A stretch of 30,807 nt of DNA from an uncultured Clostridia bacterium (GCA_947629895.1 CANRFP010000005.1:1-30807), one strand, 5' to 3'; positions 1 to 11,329 are shown, numbered from the stretch's first letter. Notes: generated by a model not told the origin, from the sequence alone. Program-made: numbers and translations.

Positions 1-3000
1 CATATCCTTGGTCATAAAAATTTGTTTCGGCCGAAATTGTGCAGTTTTTAATTTCGGCATTGGAGCCATAGTTCTTTCCAACTATGCCGCCAAAGGCAAG
101 AATAACCGTTTCGTGGCGAGCCCCCTGAGCACAGAAATTGCTACTGAAATTTTTAAGTTCAACATTTTCAATGTGCCCATTGTTCTCCATTGCCAAACCC
201 GCAAGAAGAATGTTTGTTCTAAACCATTTTGACCATTCTTTTTCATTTTCAAATTCAAATTTAACATTTAAGTTGAGAGCTGAAATTGAGCTTGAAGTTG
301 ACAAAATTTCAAACAATGCGCTGCCTTTGGTGAAGTTGCTTGTTTGTTGCCCAGACAAGTGAAATTTTGTGTCCGCTTCCGCCACAACAATTTGATTTGT
401 AAGGTCGGCAACATTTTTTGAGGTGTAAGTTATTGTGTGATTTCCGCCATTGATGTTTCCATCAAATGTGCCCTTAAACAAAAACCCGTCAATTGTGTAT
501 GGTTTTTCGTCAATGGTGGTTAAATCAATGTCCTCTTTGATTTCAAAATAATAAGTTTTTCCTTCGCCTATCACAACCTCTTTGCCTTCTGTTGTTGTGT
601 AAGTTGTGTTTTCTCGCGTCATACGATAGCGAATGTTCATAAATTGCTTTGCGCTTGTCACTTGATAAGGATTTTCCTTTGTTCCATCACCACCCTCAAA
701 AAGATTGAAATTGGCAACCGCTAACAAACCACCAACCTCATAGTCCTTTTTAACTGATTGAAGGCTGTTTTCGTTTCGTTTAATCCTTATTGAAAGTTGA
801 ATTTTGTCGCTTATTTTTGCTGGCGCATAGTAGTGATTATAAGTTGTTATATTGTATTCTTCAAGCACTTCATCATCACTTCCAAGATAAGAAACTTTAA
901 CAAGGAAAAGTGGATAGGAAATGTTGTTTTGGTCAACCTTATAATATTTGTCGCCTTGAACAATAATTGAGTTTTCGTTGTTTTCAACTTCAATTTTAAA
1001 CACTTCTTTATCTTCAAAAAGTTTGGTCACAGCTTGGCCTTCTGCATCTGTGACATTAAACCAGCTTTCAGAGATGTTTCGTTTGCTGTTTGTGTAAACA
1101 TCAAAGTATCTCCTCTCTTGCCCATCCTTGGTGCTTATTTTTAAATCTGGGTCATATGAGATTTCAACATATCCATCTGTGTCTGGAGAGTTTGTGATGT
1201 AAATTCTTCCAACTGAAAGATAAGACATTCCCTCTGCCTGCATTAAAGGTGATTCATAAATTGCAACAGTATCGTTAAGAGTCCATCCTTTTTCAACTTG
1301 GTTTAAAGTTTCTGGTTTCTTTAAGGAAAAGTTGTCATAATTCCAAGTGAACAAACCTTTTTCAGCCTCCCACGAAATTGAGCAATCTGCCGGCCATGGC
1401 ATACGTTCAAGTTCAAACTTCTCGCTGACATCACTCGTGAGTTTGTTTGAGCCTTCACCCTCCACGTTTTCGTCTTCAACATAGAAGGAAATTTTAACAA
1501 TTATGGATTGCGTGTCGGAGGCTTGAGTGTCACTTATTTCAACAAAACCCACATACTCTTGTTCAAAGTTGCTTGGTCGTTCAAAAACCCCCATGTTGCT
1601 GTTTGTGATAATCAAAAGCTTGGTTTTTTCTCTGTTAAATGTGAAATCTTGTGCCCTTGTTGTAAATTCCACTTTAAGTTGAACTAAAACATTTTGATGC
1701 GTTTCAAAATATTTTGAAAGGTCAAGCGTTTCATACACCGGTGTGGATATTATTTCATAATCGTTTTGTGTTAAAGTTGCAAGTTTTTCAATGTCTCCAA
1801 CATATTCGCTTGCAAATGAAGTTATTTGATTTTGTATAGGTTCGCTTCCTGGCGCAACATACACTTTGAGATGATGCGTGCCACTTGTAAGCAAAATCTT
1901 GTCTTTGCCAACTTCGCCAACATTTTCAACAAATGTAACAGTGAAGGTTAATTCCTCTTGTTGAAGTGTGTATTGTCCTGCAATCTCGTTTTCTTTTTCA
2001 TCTGCCACAATAAATCTGTAATAAAGTGAGAAGTTGTCGGTTGTGATTGATGTGTCGGAAACAGTGTAAGTCCATGTAAGCCTGCCGTTTACAATCTTCA
2101 AAGAGCCTTTATCAATTTCTTTGATTCTTGTTATATCATCCTTTGGCGTGCAGCTGCCCATTAAAACTTTATAGCCGTTGTTTTCTTGATATTCTGGTGA
2201 GCCGTATGCAAATCGACCATCTATCAAAGTTTTGTAAGCCTCGCCGGCTGGGTGTGTGGTTGCCACAGTGAGTGACAACGCTTGTATGGTTGCTTTTGTG
2301 TATAGTTCTCTGCCTTGATTTTCATAGTCCAAAATTTTTTGTGTCTTTTTAACATTGTTAAAGTCAAATTCTGCTTCTGTGGTGTAATATACAAATTTTT
2401 CGCTGACATTCGTTTCACTGTCATCAGCATTGCTCTTTGCATACATCTCAATGGTGACACGATAAACGATTTCAGCATTTGGAACAAGTTCAACACTTTC
2501 TGGCTCAGCCACCTTCGTTCGTGATGTAACTGGTGTCCAAACCAATTTACCGTCTTTAACTTGGATGTTTGTAACATCATTAAGCATGCTTGCCTTAATG
2601 TGCCCAACCGTTTTATTGCCCGATTCACCTCCTGCGCTATCTTCGTCAGCCCTAACCTCACTTCTAACTGCAATTGCATTTTTGCCAGAGCCTTCACCAA
2701 ATTTGATTTGTGTGATGTAATAGTCTTTTCCCTCATTTGTTTTGTCATAGGTGAAACCAGCATCGCTGCCAAGCATATACATATAAAATTCTTCCGCTTT
2801 TTCCTCGGTGCTCTTATAGTCATAATCGGTGTATGGGATGTCTGTGTTTTCGTCACCCTCTTCGTCTGGCTTTTCCATTCCTGTTTTGCCCACTTCATAG
2901 GTGTTTACAGTTCTTCCTCTCAAACCAATCTCTCTGTCATCCACCAAGGTTTTTGACATGGTTAGCATTTTTTCTTCATCATAGGAAGCATCGTTATAAA

Positions 3001-6000
3001 CAACATAAACAAACATATTATCCTTTGTTGAATAACAGTTTTCAATCGAAACGCTGTGGTCTGGCGTGAAGTTGGCAGACCCATCATAGCCCAAAAGTCC
3101 AAATTGTGTGGAGAGTGTTGGAGAGTGAAGCTTTAATATGTTGTTTATTCGATAAACTGAACTATCAACAGTTATGACATTTCTTGCATTGTCAATTTCG
3201 CCTTTGACAACAAATTTAACATAATCATAAAGTCCGTCCGCTGCCCCTTCCAAAGCAAAGGATGCGCTTACACTATTTTCATCTGCCCCAACATCTTCAT
3301 CTTCCTCTTTGCTTGTGTCAGTTGCTTTTTTGTAAATGACTTTTGTGTCTCTTCCTGCTGTTGGCTGCCAAACAAAAGTTCCGTCAGTTATCCTTATGCT
3401 TTCATCAAAACTTAGGAAATCCACCGTAAACACTTCTGACTTACTTGAAACAGAAAGATCATTGCCCACAGCAAAAATTTGCATTTCATACGCTTTTGGG
3501 TCCAGCCTATATTTTCCAAGCACAGAATTTCCTTCGTTGAGGTTGAGGTAGAACATAAAGTATCCCGTGCCATTTCCATTTTCGTCTCCGTTCACGCCCG
3601 TGACATAAACTTTCACATTTGTTTCAGCTTGTGGAATGGTGTATTCTTTTGGTGCATCAACCATAAGCATTGACCACGCATCATCACTTCCTGTTATATC
3701 AAAAACATATTCTCCAAGACGAATTTTATAAGCTTTTGCATCTTCTTCTGTGATGCCGCCAGCAGTTTGTGTGTAAACTTGACTTTTTGCAAATATCACT
3801 TTAAAAGATGTTTGCGCTTTATCTGTTGGGTGGTCAACTTTTGTTGCTGCAACAACAGGTTGATTGTTCACATAAAGTTTGTTTTTGTTTTTATCTTCAC
3901 TTGGTGCCGCATTTGTAAATGGATACCAGCCCGAACTCAAACTATCTTTTCCGCCAAGCAGACAATACTTCAACGAATAAGCGCCTGTTTGAATTTTTTC
4001 AAACTCATCATCAAAAACGCTTCTTCCAGATGCAATTCCGTGTTTGCCATTTTCAACTGCTGTAATAAAATCTTTTAAGGTGTTTGCAAGTGCATCGTTT
4101 CCGGTGAGATTTTGTATCACTTCGTTCAATCTTTTCAATATTTCTTGGCCTTTTTCTGTTTTGAATAGGTCTTGAAGCAAAATTGTGGCATCAAAGTTTT
4201 TGATTGTGCTCATGGAAGCCCCACCATCAACTTGCGAAATAAACTCAAAACTCATAATCACACTGCCATTGATTATGTCTTTCATTGTGAAGGTGAAAGG
4301 AATTTTAAACACTTGTTTTGTTAACTTGTCGGCAAAATCGGTGTATGAGTTTTCAAAATCTGCCAAAACTGCATCCACAAAGTCAGAATTTTCCCAGCCG
4401 ATTGACAGCACGCCTCCCGACAACTTAATTTCATTTGTGATTTCATTTTTGATAACTTCCACAGGAGCGCCTTCATTGTTTGAAACAAACGTTCTTGATG
4501 AGGAAATTTCAAACGCATTTTCGCTCACGCCTTGAACCGCCAAATAATATGTTCCGCCAACCCCGGCAAACTGAGATGCGTTAAAGTATGTCACATAAGA
4601 TGTGAACAAGCTGAAGTTTTTAAATTCTGTGCCTTCTGTCAATTCCTCTATAAAGTAAATTTTATAGAATTGCGTTTTGTCTCCGCTTCCACTCCATCTA
4701 AGGTCTCCACGATTTAGTGTAAGCGAGCCTGCTTGTGCACCTTCAAGCCTTACAAAATATTCGCTTCCATCACTTGGCTTTGGAACATACCAATCGGCAA
4801 AGGTGATTTTGCCATTCTCTTGTGTCAGTTTTGAAATTTCAATCTTGAATTTTCCAATAAGCTTCAATTGTCCCGAAACATCTTCTGCCTCAAATCTTTC
4901 AAAAATTTGCGTGAGGTTGAGTGCAAATTCTTTTGTTTCATCTGTTTTTTCAGAGGCATAAGCGCTGTTTTTTGCGCTATCTGCTGTTATAAAAGTGATG
5001 TATTCTGTGTGTGCATCCGTTGTCATATCTGTTATTCTAACGTTGAAGCCAAGAGTTTTGATTTCACCCTCATCCTTGTCCTCAAACACAGCAAACGTGT
5101 TGATGTAGTCCTCTTTCAAAACAGTGTCCTTAACATTTTTGCCAAGTTTCACAATTTTGCCTTCCACAGGGTCAACAAAATTTAATATAAATTTATCATA
5201 CACTTTTGCAACAATGCTCTCTTCTGGAACCGTTTGCTCTTCGTCCTCTGTCACGTCCTCCCCAGAAGATGGATTCTTTGCATTTGAATATGCCCAGAAA
5301 TATATTGTTTTTTCGCCCGTCAAGGTTCCACCGGCAAGCTTTTTCAACTGCGTAACAAGTGTTGAAATTGCATAAACAAATCCAACATTTTCTTCGCTTT
5401 GAAGGGTTGAAGGCTCAATATTTATCTCCACAACATTTGCATCATCTTTGAAAATTTCTTTATTTTCAAGTCCGGCATAAATTGTGTAACCTTCTTCTGC
5501 ACCCAAGAAAGTGAAGAACAAATTCTTTGGCTCCAATTCGCTTATCACAATGTCTTTTATTCCGTTTGTGAATATGAATGGCTTGCTTTCAAGCCCCAAC
5601 GAAGACAAAGCAAAGGCTTGTCCATCATAGGCTTTTCCAACTTGTGCTTCTTCGCCCTCAACAGTGGCAACAACAACTGTGAATTTCACAACATTTTCAT
5701 CAAGTTCTTCAGTGTTAAGTTTTGTTTGAGTAAGATTTTTCCATCCATAAGGCGCAACTGGTTCTTCCAATTCTGGCTTTGTGACATATTTTGATAATAA
5801 GACATATTTTATCGTGTAAAGCCTCTGTGTTTCTGGATTGTTTTTAATGTTAACAACGCCTTTGCCGTCAACAAAAATGTCCTCGGAAACAACTTCCTGC
5901 GCAATAACTTTCACTTTAAACTCATATTCAAGTGAAACATCTTGTTCTTCGTTAGTTGGCACAACCACAATTGTGATTATCATCTCATAGCCGGCTTTAA

Positions 6001-9000
6001 GCTCTTCCGCTGTAACCTTTCCTTGATTCAACAATTTTTCATAATTGTCGCCAAAGAGTTCTTGTGCTGTTATCTGCGTGCCTGTGATTTCTGTGTTGTA
6101 TTCATAAATTTCCTCGCCACGCGTGCCATCTTCACTCTTGTAAAAACTAAATTGATATTCTTTTGCGCCCGAAATTCCTGTCCAAGAGAAAGTAAATTCA
6201 TGCAATGCTCTTTTCATATACACTGCGGTGACTGGCGATATCCTCTTTAAAACCAACTCATGATTAAATTCCACCGATGGCAAATAGCCTTCTTCTGTGG
6301 CATAAATTTTTAAGTTGTGACCTTCATCTTTCCAACTGTTAGGAGACACAAACGCATAGTTGTTTGCGCTTGTAAGTTCTTGACTAAACTCTTTGGAAGG
6401 GCCCTCTTCTTGTGTTTCCTCATATTTTACTATATATTTCGTTCTTTCAGAATTGAGTTCTGTGGCTCTATTTAATCTAAATCCATTAACAGTTTTTTCT
6501 ATATAATCAGCATCTGGAATTGATTTCAAAACATTAAAATCTGCTTTTAACACCTCTTTTGATGGCAAAATGTATCTTTCTGATTCAAAATATTTTATAA
6601 ACGCTGAAACAGAAAGAGTGCCGCCTTGTTTCATGTGCTCTTCAAAGAAATCCGTTAAATCTATGTTTGACCAATCATTCAAATTGGTGTCACCTGTTTG
6701 AAGTTTGTAAACTGTGCCGCTTGACCCATTTGAATTGTATTCCAATTTCAAAACCACGCCGCCATTTGCTCGATTGTCAAAAATGCCGCCATCATTTGTT
6801 GTCACTGGAAGAGTTATCTTTAATTTGTGTGAAAGTTCCCCGTTATCATCGGCAAAACTCAGCCCAACAACTTTTCCCGCTCTCAAAATTGGTGTTTTCA
6901 GTGTTGCTGATGGAATTTTGTCCGCCGTGCTTGATATTGCTTGAATTTTAAGCTCTTCAACATCGTCAATCAGAATTAAATAATCTTCTGCATCAATTGA
7001 GAAAGAGTATTCATAAATCCCGCCTTCCTCATTTTCGCCAGAAAGCGTTCTTGCCGCTTCAATTTCAGTGTCTTTAATGAAAACTTTAAATTGTGCGCTC
7101 TCGCCATAGTTTCCTTTGAAGGTGACTTTCATTTTGGCGTTTTGCGCATCTTCAAAGGTATCTTTATTTGTATGCTCAAACTCAACCTTGCTGATTTCTG
7201 GCATTTTTAATTTTGTTATGGTGATATAATCGTTTGAGGTTTGTTGCTTATATATATAATAGTTATATTCTTCAATTTCTGTTATATCATTGTTTAACAA
7301 TGCTTGCTTGTCACTGTAATAAATTGTTGAGCCATAGGTGTATGATGTTTGAGGCTTGATGTGTGCCACAAGTTGCATCTTCAAAGTGCCCTCATATCCA
7401 GCCAAATTTTCAGCAAGTTCAGTGAAAACATTAACTTTGTTTGCGGTTGTTTTATACACAAACTGCTTCTTGTTTGTTTCGTCATCTTTCAAGAAAATCA
7501 AATTGTATTCAAGCCCAGAGTTTATGTCAATCGAAAAGGCTTGCCAAGAAATGTATTCGTTAACAATTTCATCTATGTCAGTTTTTGAAGGGGCAACAGA
7601 AGCCATATCTTCAACAGTCCAAGAATTTATTGTGCTGCCAAGATAATAAACATCCTGCTCCAACTTTCCCTGCAAGCCAAAAGTGTAAGTCCCTTCACCC
7701 GAAATGGTTGCAAGATAGGCATCTTCTGTTCCGCCCGCAACTTGCACTTCGCCGCCATCCTTCATGCCAACTATCTTTTCAAATTTATCATAGTCATCAT
7801 CAAACAAAATCAGTTCCAATTGCGCTTTATCGGTGAGTTTAACGCTTTCAATTCCGCGCAATAAATACACGAAAATAGAATCCGATTTGTCAGAGTTCAA
7901 ATAATTTGGATTTGTTGCTTCAACATATATTTCTGTGAGAGTTTGTGGTGTTAGGTCTGATTTTTGAATTGTATAACTTGTTGAGGAAGTTATTTCAACA
8001 GTTTTTTCGCCATAAGTAAGCACGAACGCTGTTTCATCGTCTGGTTCAACACATTCCCAAGACAAAGCAAATGTTTTTACGTCTGGCAAATATGCGTTTG
8101 CGCTTTTCAAGTCCATTGAAAGCACTGGTTTTGGAACTTTTTTAACAACCAATTCGGTTTTTGAGGCATCAGAATCTGTTTTTGCATCCGGAGAACAAAT
8201 TTTTATCGTGTTGCCCCCAATGTTCATGCAAATTCTCAAAAATACGCTGAAAGTAACCTCTTGAAATTGCACGTAGTTGGTGTCAAATTCGGTGTAAGCG
8301 TTTTGCAAAGCCTCAACCAAACTTGTGTAATTTATTGTTACCGCTGTTTCTTCCTTTGATAAGTAATCGTTTGAAGGGAGATTTCTTCCAATCTCGTCGC
8401 CGTTTAAATAAACTATTGTGGTGGATTTATCAAAGCAAACATCCGCCTCAACCGTTTGTCCTTCATTTAATGTTTTGCCAACAATTCTAAGCACAAAACT
8501 GCCATTTGTGCTGTCCCCATTTGTTGTGTCAGAAAACATAATTTTGCCGTCATAATATTTAAGGTTGCTTGGTGATTCTGCTCTTGAAAAGGTGAAATTC
8601 TCTTCACTTTCAAGCGCAACACTTCCATCAGCATCCTTTGTGTATAATTTTGTTCCTTCGTTCCAATATGAGCCAATGTATTTCACCGTCACAGGAATGG
8701 TGCTGGATGCAGGCTTTCGTTCAAGCCCCACAGAAGCCATTGAACCAGGGTAATAGTTCATTGTTTGAGAACTTGTGCCGGCTCTAACAAAAAAGCTTGT
8801 CATTCCTTCCACATTTCTTGGTTGAACAAACAAAGTTTCGCCCAAAGTGTCAAAAGACATGTCGCTGTCACTTGGTGCGGCATCAAACTTGGCTTTTCTA
8901 ATTTGTTTGATTGTGAGAGTTATTGTTTGTGAATCCTCATACAACAGCTTGTTGTCATCTGAGGCAATCGCTTTAAGAGTGATTAAAGTTGGCTCTCCAA

Positions 9001-11323
9001 CACTTACTGAAAAATCTTCGGCAAGATTAAACTTATTGTTGTTATCGTTCAAACTCTCATTGAATATTGGCCCGCTTGAAGCGCCACCAACGCTGAGGTC
9101 AAATTTATAAACATGTGCAAGTTTGGCAATTTGCAAGAAATATTGCCCATCATCAACGCCAAATTCAACATCTTTTAAAGTTAATTGCAGCTGCGTTGCC
9201 ACAGCAATTTTATCTTGCAAACATTTTCCAGAAACAACATATCTTTCGCTGTCCACAACTTGTGGATAAACTCTTATGTAATAATATCCAACATAGTCAT
9301 CGCCCAAACTTGCAAAATCAAATTGGGTTTGCGATGTTTCGGTGCTTTTAACAAGTTTGAATCTCTCTGGGTTGTCCGCATCTGGAACAACAAAATCTGT
9401 TGTATCTGCACTGAAATCTTCATATCCAATTTTGTATATTTCAAGTTTATAATTGTCTGCATTTTCAACTGCTTGCCAAGTGTATAACGTTTCCTTGTTG
9501 TCAGAGCGTTCATTTTTTTCAACTTCGCCAAGAAGCGTTATGGTTTTGGTTGGAGAGGTTGTGTTGATTGCCTTTGTGTCATCGTCTGTTTTTGCAACAA
9601 CTTTCAGCACATATTTTTGTTCAACCGCTTCAAGTTCTTCAAGGCGGCAATCAAGCTTCAGTTCAATCACACTGTCGCCGCTCTGGGTGTAGTTGGTTAT
9701 AACTTTGTCATTCAAATACAAATCATATTTCGTTGCGCCACTTATTGCCTTAAACGAAATGATTGAATTTTTGCTGCTTTCGTCATAACGGTGGCTGATA
9801 TATTGCCCGCCGTCAAACGCCTGAAAATCGGCAAGGTCAGTCACTGTCACGGAATTGGATTTGTTCGAATTAACAACAAACACTGTCTGCTCATTTGCAG
9901 TGGTTGCTGTTGACGTTGCAACCGCCGAGAAGGTGTGAGTTGTGGTTTGCGTTGTTGAAACCAAAATGTTCAAAGAAACTGTTGCCTCAATCAGCCCAGA
10001 ACTTAACTCATAAGTTTGAGTGTCGCCGCCCTGTTCCTCAAAAACTATGGTTGTGTCAACCAAGTTTTGGCTCATTTTTGCCAAAACATCCCATTTTGTT
10101 GCGCCAGATGAACCCACTTCTTCAAGTGTCACCTTGCCAAGTTTGTAAATTTTGCCCAAATTGTTGTTTGTGTTGTTATAAAACAGCCCGGAATTTTTCG
10201 CCTCCAAACTTATGTCAAATATTCCGCTCAATTCTTCGCCAGCCTCTTCGGCAGACAAAGTAGTTACAATATCCTCTTTAGCGGTGTTTTCAAAAGTTAT
10301 TTCTTTGTTTTTTATTTGGCTTGAAAGTTTTAAAACATACTCTTCAACGTTCTCTTGGGAAACAATCCTAAGTTCGCCATTCTCTTCAACAAGTTGTGGC
10401 ACGTCAAGTTTTGTGATAACAAGTTTTTCACTTTCGCGCTCATACTTGGCTGTGTCGCCCTCCACTGTGTCATGAACAACAACACTAACTTCATATTTGC
10501 CCGGTGTTGCCGCATCAAAATATGCCGTTAAATCTTTTGTTGTTTCCTCTTGCAAAGTGTCAAGCGTTTCTTCAACTCCGTTTTCTGGCTTAATCTTAAC
10601 TTGATATTTTGCGTTTTCAATCTCAGCCCCGCTCCAAGTTAAAATTCCGTTGTTCCAAACAAGTGCGTTGGCCTGAATGTAAGGCATAAAATTCACATAA
10701 ACTGTTTGAGTTGCCTCTTTGCCATCATCAAAATAATATTCGTCGCCAACTGCGGAAACCGTCACATCATAAATAAGCCCACTGCCCGCTTCGGCATCAA
10801 GTTCAATCTTTTCACCCTCAACCTGATTGTCAAAAATTGTCTCTTTGCCTTCTTGCCCTGCAACTGTTTTTTCCACTTTAACGTTGTAATGGGTTGCAGA
10901 AACAATTTCACTTCCAAAACTGTCTGAAACTTTTGCCCATGACAAAACAACCTTGCCTTCCGTTTCCTCAACCTGAAAATCGGTTGGCTCAACAAATTGT
11001 TTTCTGACAATCACGTCAATTGATGCAATGTAATTTTTGTTATATGTAGCGTAAACTTTTGATGTGCCTGCTTGCTTTCCAACCACTCCACGCCCAACAA
11101 TCTCAATTATGTCATCTTTGTCAGCGTGATAAGACACCTCGCTCTTTCCAACATTTTGCACTGAAAGCAAATTGTCAAGCGACAAAGGTTCTTCGGCAGT
11201 TGTTGAAATTGAAACAACCGATTGAGTAAACTTTGCCTCAACCTTTTTAAAATTACAGCCAACAAGAACACTTGTCAGCACAATGGTCAAAATTGACATC
11301 AGCACGAAATTCAACTTTTTCAT
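1..11323 (-). CDS. Giant cell-surface lipoprotein with fibronectin-III-like modules and GLUG repeats (3' end outside window)
   Basis: A single frame stays open from the ATG at 11323 to the left edge, at least 3774 codons with no stop, so the C-terminus is missing. The N-terminus is a lipoprotein signal: positive MKK, a hydrophobic stretch, then LVGC with Cys23 as the lipidation site, so the protein should be anchored on the outer face of the membrane. The body is a long series of roughly 100-residue modules. Many contain a 'G-x-L-x-W' strand followed by Y-x-(V/I)-x-(I/V), for example GILTWSGAEIENAKYQVKI and GKLVWTPV, which is typical of fibronectin-III/Ig-like beta domains. Near 640-720 the sequence turns into a GLUG-type region (GGDGTKENPYQV, GTFDGNINGGNHTI, then GGIVGKNYGSNAEIKNC at the edge). 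The ATG is preceded by AAGGAGAGG. An adhesin or polymer-binding role is likely but is inference; no catalytic motif was seen. Confidence 0.9.
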   Translation of the reverse strand, partial: MKKLNFVLMSILTIVLTSVLVGCNFKKVEAKFTQSVVSISTTAEEPLSLDNLLSVQNVGKSEVSYHADKDDIIEIVGRGVVGKQAGTSKVYATYNKNYIASIDVIVRKQFVEPTDFQVEETEGKVVLSWAKVSDSFGSEIVSATHYNVKVEKTVAGQEGKETIFDNQVEGEKIELDAEAGSGLIYDVTVSAVGDEYYFDDGKEATQTVYVNFMPYIQANALVWNNGILTWSGAEIENAKYQVKIKPENGVEETLDTLQEETTKDLTAYFDAATPGKYEVSVVVHDTVEGDTAKYERESEKLVITKLDVPQLVEENGELRIVSQENVEEYVLKLSSQIKNKEITFENTAKEDIVTTLSAEEAGEELSGIFDISLEAKNSGLFYNNTNNNLGKIYKLGKVTLEEVGSSGATKWDVLAKMSQNLVDTTIVFEEQGGDTQTYELSSGLIEATVSLNILVSTTQTTTHTFSAVATSTATTANEQTVFVVNSNKSNSVTVTDLADFQAFDGGQYISHRYDESSKNSIISFKAISGATKYDLYLNDKVITNYTQSGDSVIELKLDCRLEELEAVEQKYVLKVVAKTDDDTKAINTTSPTKTITLLGEVEKNERSDNKETLYTWQAVENADNYKLEIYKIGYEDFSADTTDFVVPDADNPERFKLVKSTETSQTQFDFASLGDDYVGYYYIRVYPQVVDSERYVVSGKCLQDKIAVATQLQLTLKDVEFGVDDGQYFLQIAKLAHVYKFDLSVGGASSGPIFNESLNDNNNKFNLAEDFSVSVGEPTLITLKAIASDDNKLLYEDSQTITLTIKQIRKAKFDAAPSDSDMSFDTLGETLFVQPRNVEGMTSFFVRAGTSSQTMNYYPGSMASVGLERKPASSTIPVTVKYIGSYWNEGTKLYTKDADGSVALESEENFTFSRAESPSNLKYYDGKIMFSDTTNGDSTNGSFVLRIVGKTLNEGQTVEADVCFDKSTTIVYLNGDEIGRNLPSNDYLSKEETAVTINYTSLVEALQNAYTEFDTNYVQFQEVTFSVFLRICMNIGGNTIKICSPDAKTDSDASKTELVVKKVPKPVLSMDLKSANAYLPDVKTFALSWECVEPDDETAFVLTYGEKTVEITSSTSYTIQKSDLTPQTLTEIYVEATNPNYLNSDKSDSIFVYLLRGIESVKLTDKAQLELILFDDDYDKFEKIVGMKDGGEVQVAGGTEDAYLATISGEGTYTFGLQGKLEQDVYYLGSTINSWTVEDMASVAPSKTDIDEIVNEYISWQAFSIDINSGLEYNLIFLKDDETNKKQFVYKTTANKVNVFTELAENLAGYEGTLKMQLVAHIKPQTSYTYGSTIYYSDKQALLNNDITEIEEYNYYIYKQQTSNDYITITKLKMPEISKVEFEHTNKDTFEDAQNAKMKVTFKGNYGESAQFKVFIKDTEIEAARTLSGENEEGGIYEYSFSIDAEDYLILIDDVEELKIQAISSTADKIPSATLKTPILRAGKVVGLSFADDNGELSHKLKITLPVTTNDGGIFDNRANGGVVLKLEYNSNGSSGTVYKLQTGDTNLNDWSNIDLTDFFEEHMKQGGTLSVSAFIKYFESERYILPSKEVLKADFNVLKSIPDADYIEKTVNGFRLNRATELNSERTKYIVKYEETQEEGPSKEFSQELTSANNYAFVSPNSWKDEGHNLKIYATEEGYLPSVEFNHELVLKRISPVTAVYMKRALHEFTFSWTGISGAKEYQFSFYKSEDGTRGEEIYEYNTEITGTQITAQELFGDNYEKLLNQGKVTAEELKAGYEMIITIVVVPTNEEQDVSLEYEFKVKVIAQEVVSEDIFVDGKGVVNIKNNPETQRLYTIKYVLLSKYVTKPELEEPVAPYGWKNLTQTKLNTEELDENVVKFTVVVATVEGEEAQVGKAYDGQAFALSSLGLESKPFIFTNGIKDIVISELEPKNLFFTFLGAEEGYTIYAGLENKEIFKDDANVVEINIEPSTLQSEENVGFVYAISTLVTQLKKLAGGTLTGEKTIYFWAYSNAKNPSSGEDVTEDEEQTVPEESIVAKVYDKFILNFVDPVEGKIVKLGKNVKDTVLKEDYINTFAVFEDKDEGEIKTLGFNVRITDMTTDAHTEYITFITADSAKNSAYASEKTDETKEFALNLTQIFERFEAEDVSGQLKLIGKFKIEISKLTQENGKITFADWYVPKPSDGSEYFVRLEGAQAGSLTLNRGDLRWSGSGDKTQFYKIYFIEELTEGTEFKNFSLFTSYVTYFNASQFAGVGGTYYLAVQGVSENAFEISSSRTFVSNNEGAPVEVIKNEITNEIKLSGGVLSIGWENSDFVDAVLADFENSYTDFADKLTKQVFKIPFTFTMKDIINGSVIMSFEFISQVDGGASMSTIKNFDATILLQDLFKTEKGQEILKRLNEVIQNLTGNDALANTLKDFITAVENGKHGIASGRSVFDDEFEKIQTGAYSLKYCLLGGKDSLSSGWYPFTNAAPSEDKNKNKLYVNNQPVVAATKVDHPTDKAQTSFKVIFAKSQVYTQTAGGITEEDAKAYKIRLGEYVFDITGSDDAWSMLMVDAPKEYTIPQAETNVKVYVTGVNGDENGNGTGYFMFYLNLNEGNSVLGKYRLDPKAYEMQIFAVGNDLSVSSKSEVFTVDFLSFDESIRITDGTFVWQPTAGRDTKVIYKKATDTSKEEDEDVGADENSVSASFALEGAADGLYDYVKFVVKGEIDNARNVITVDSSVYRINNILKLHSPTLSTQFGLLGYDGSANFTPDHSVSIENCYSTKDNMFVYVVYNDASYDEEKMLTMSKTLVDDREIGLRGRTVNTYEVGKTGMEKPDEEGDENTDIPYTDYDYKSTEEKAEEFYMYMLGSDAGFTYDKTNEGKDYYITQIKFGEGSGKNAIAVRSEVRADEDSAGGESGNKTVGHIKASMLNDVTNIQVKDGKLVWTPVTSRTKVAEPESVELVPNAEIVYRVTIEMYAKSNADDSETNVSEKFVYYTTEAEFDFNNVKKTQKILDYENQGRELYTKATIQALSLTVATTHPAGEAYKTLIDGRFAYGSPEYQENNGYKVLMGSCTPKDDITRIKEIDKGSLKIVNGRLTWTYTVSDTSITTDNFSLYYRFIVADEKENEIAGQYTLQQEELTFTVTFVENVGEVGKDKILLTSGTHHLKVYVAPGSEPIQNQITSFASEYVGDIEKLATLTQNDYEIISTPVYETLDLSKYFETHQNVLVQLKVEFTTRAQDFTFNREKTKLLIITNSNMGVFERPSNFEQEYVGFVEISDTQASDTQSIIVKISFYVEDENVEGEGSNKLTSDVSEKFELERMPWPADCSISWEAEKGLFTWNYDNFSLKKPETLNQVEKGWTLNDTVAIYESPLMQAEGMSYLSVGRIYITNSPDTDGYVEISYDPDLKISTKDGQERRYFDVYTNSKRNISESWFNVTDAEGQAVTKLFEDKEVFKIEVENNENSIIVQGDKYYKVDQNNISYPLFLVKVSYLGSDDEVLEEYNITTYNHYYAPAKISDKIQLSIRIKRNENSLQSVKKDYEVGGLLAVANFNLFEGGDGTKENPYQVTSAKQFMNIRYRMTRENTTYTTTEGKEVVIGEGKTYYFEIKEDIDLTTIDEKPYTIDGFLFKGTFDGNINGGNHTITYTSKNVADLTNQIVVAEADTKFHLSGQQTSNFTKGSALFEILSTSSSISALNLNVKFEFENEKEWSKWFRTNILLAGLAMENNGHIENVELKNFSSNFCAQGARHETVILAFGGIVGKNYGSNAEIKNCTISAETNFYDQGY

Positions 11324-11329
11324 GTTAAA

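Noticed and set aside
2224..2898. A 224-codon minus-strand open frame inside the giant gene
   Set aside because: It is in a different frame from the 3774-codon frame, has a basic low-complexity composition and no ribosome site. It is a shadow of the lipoprotein gene.
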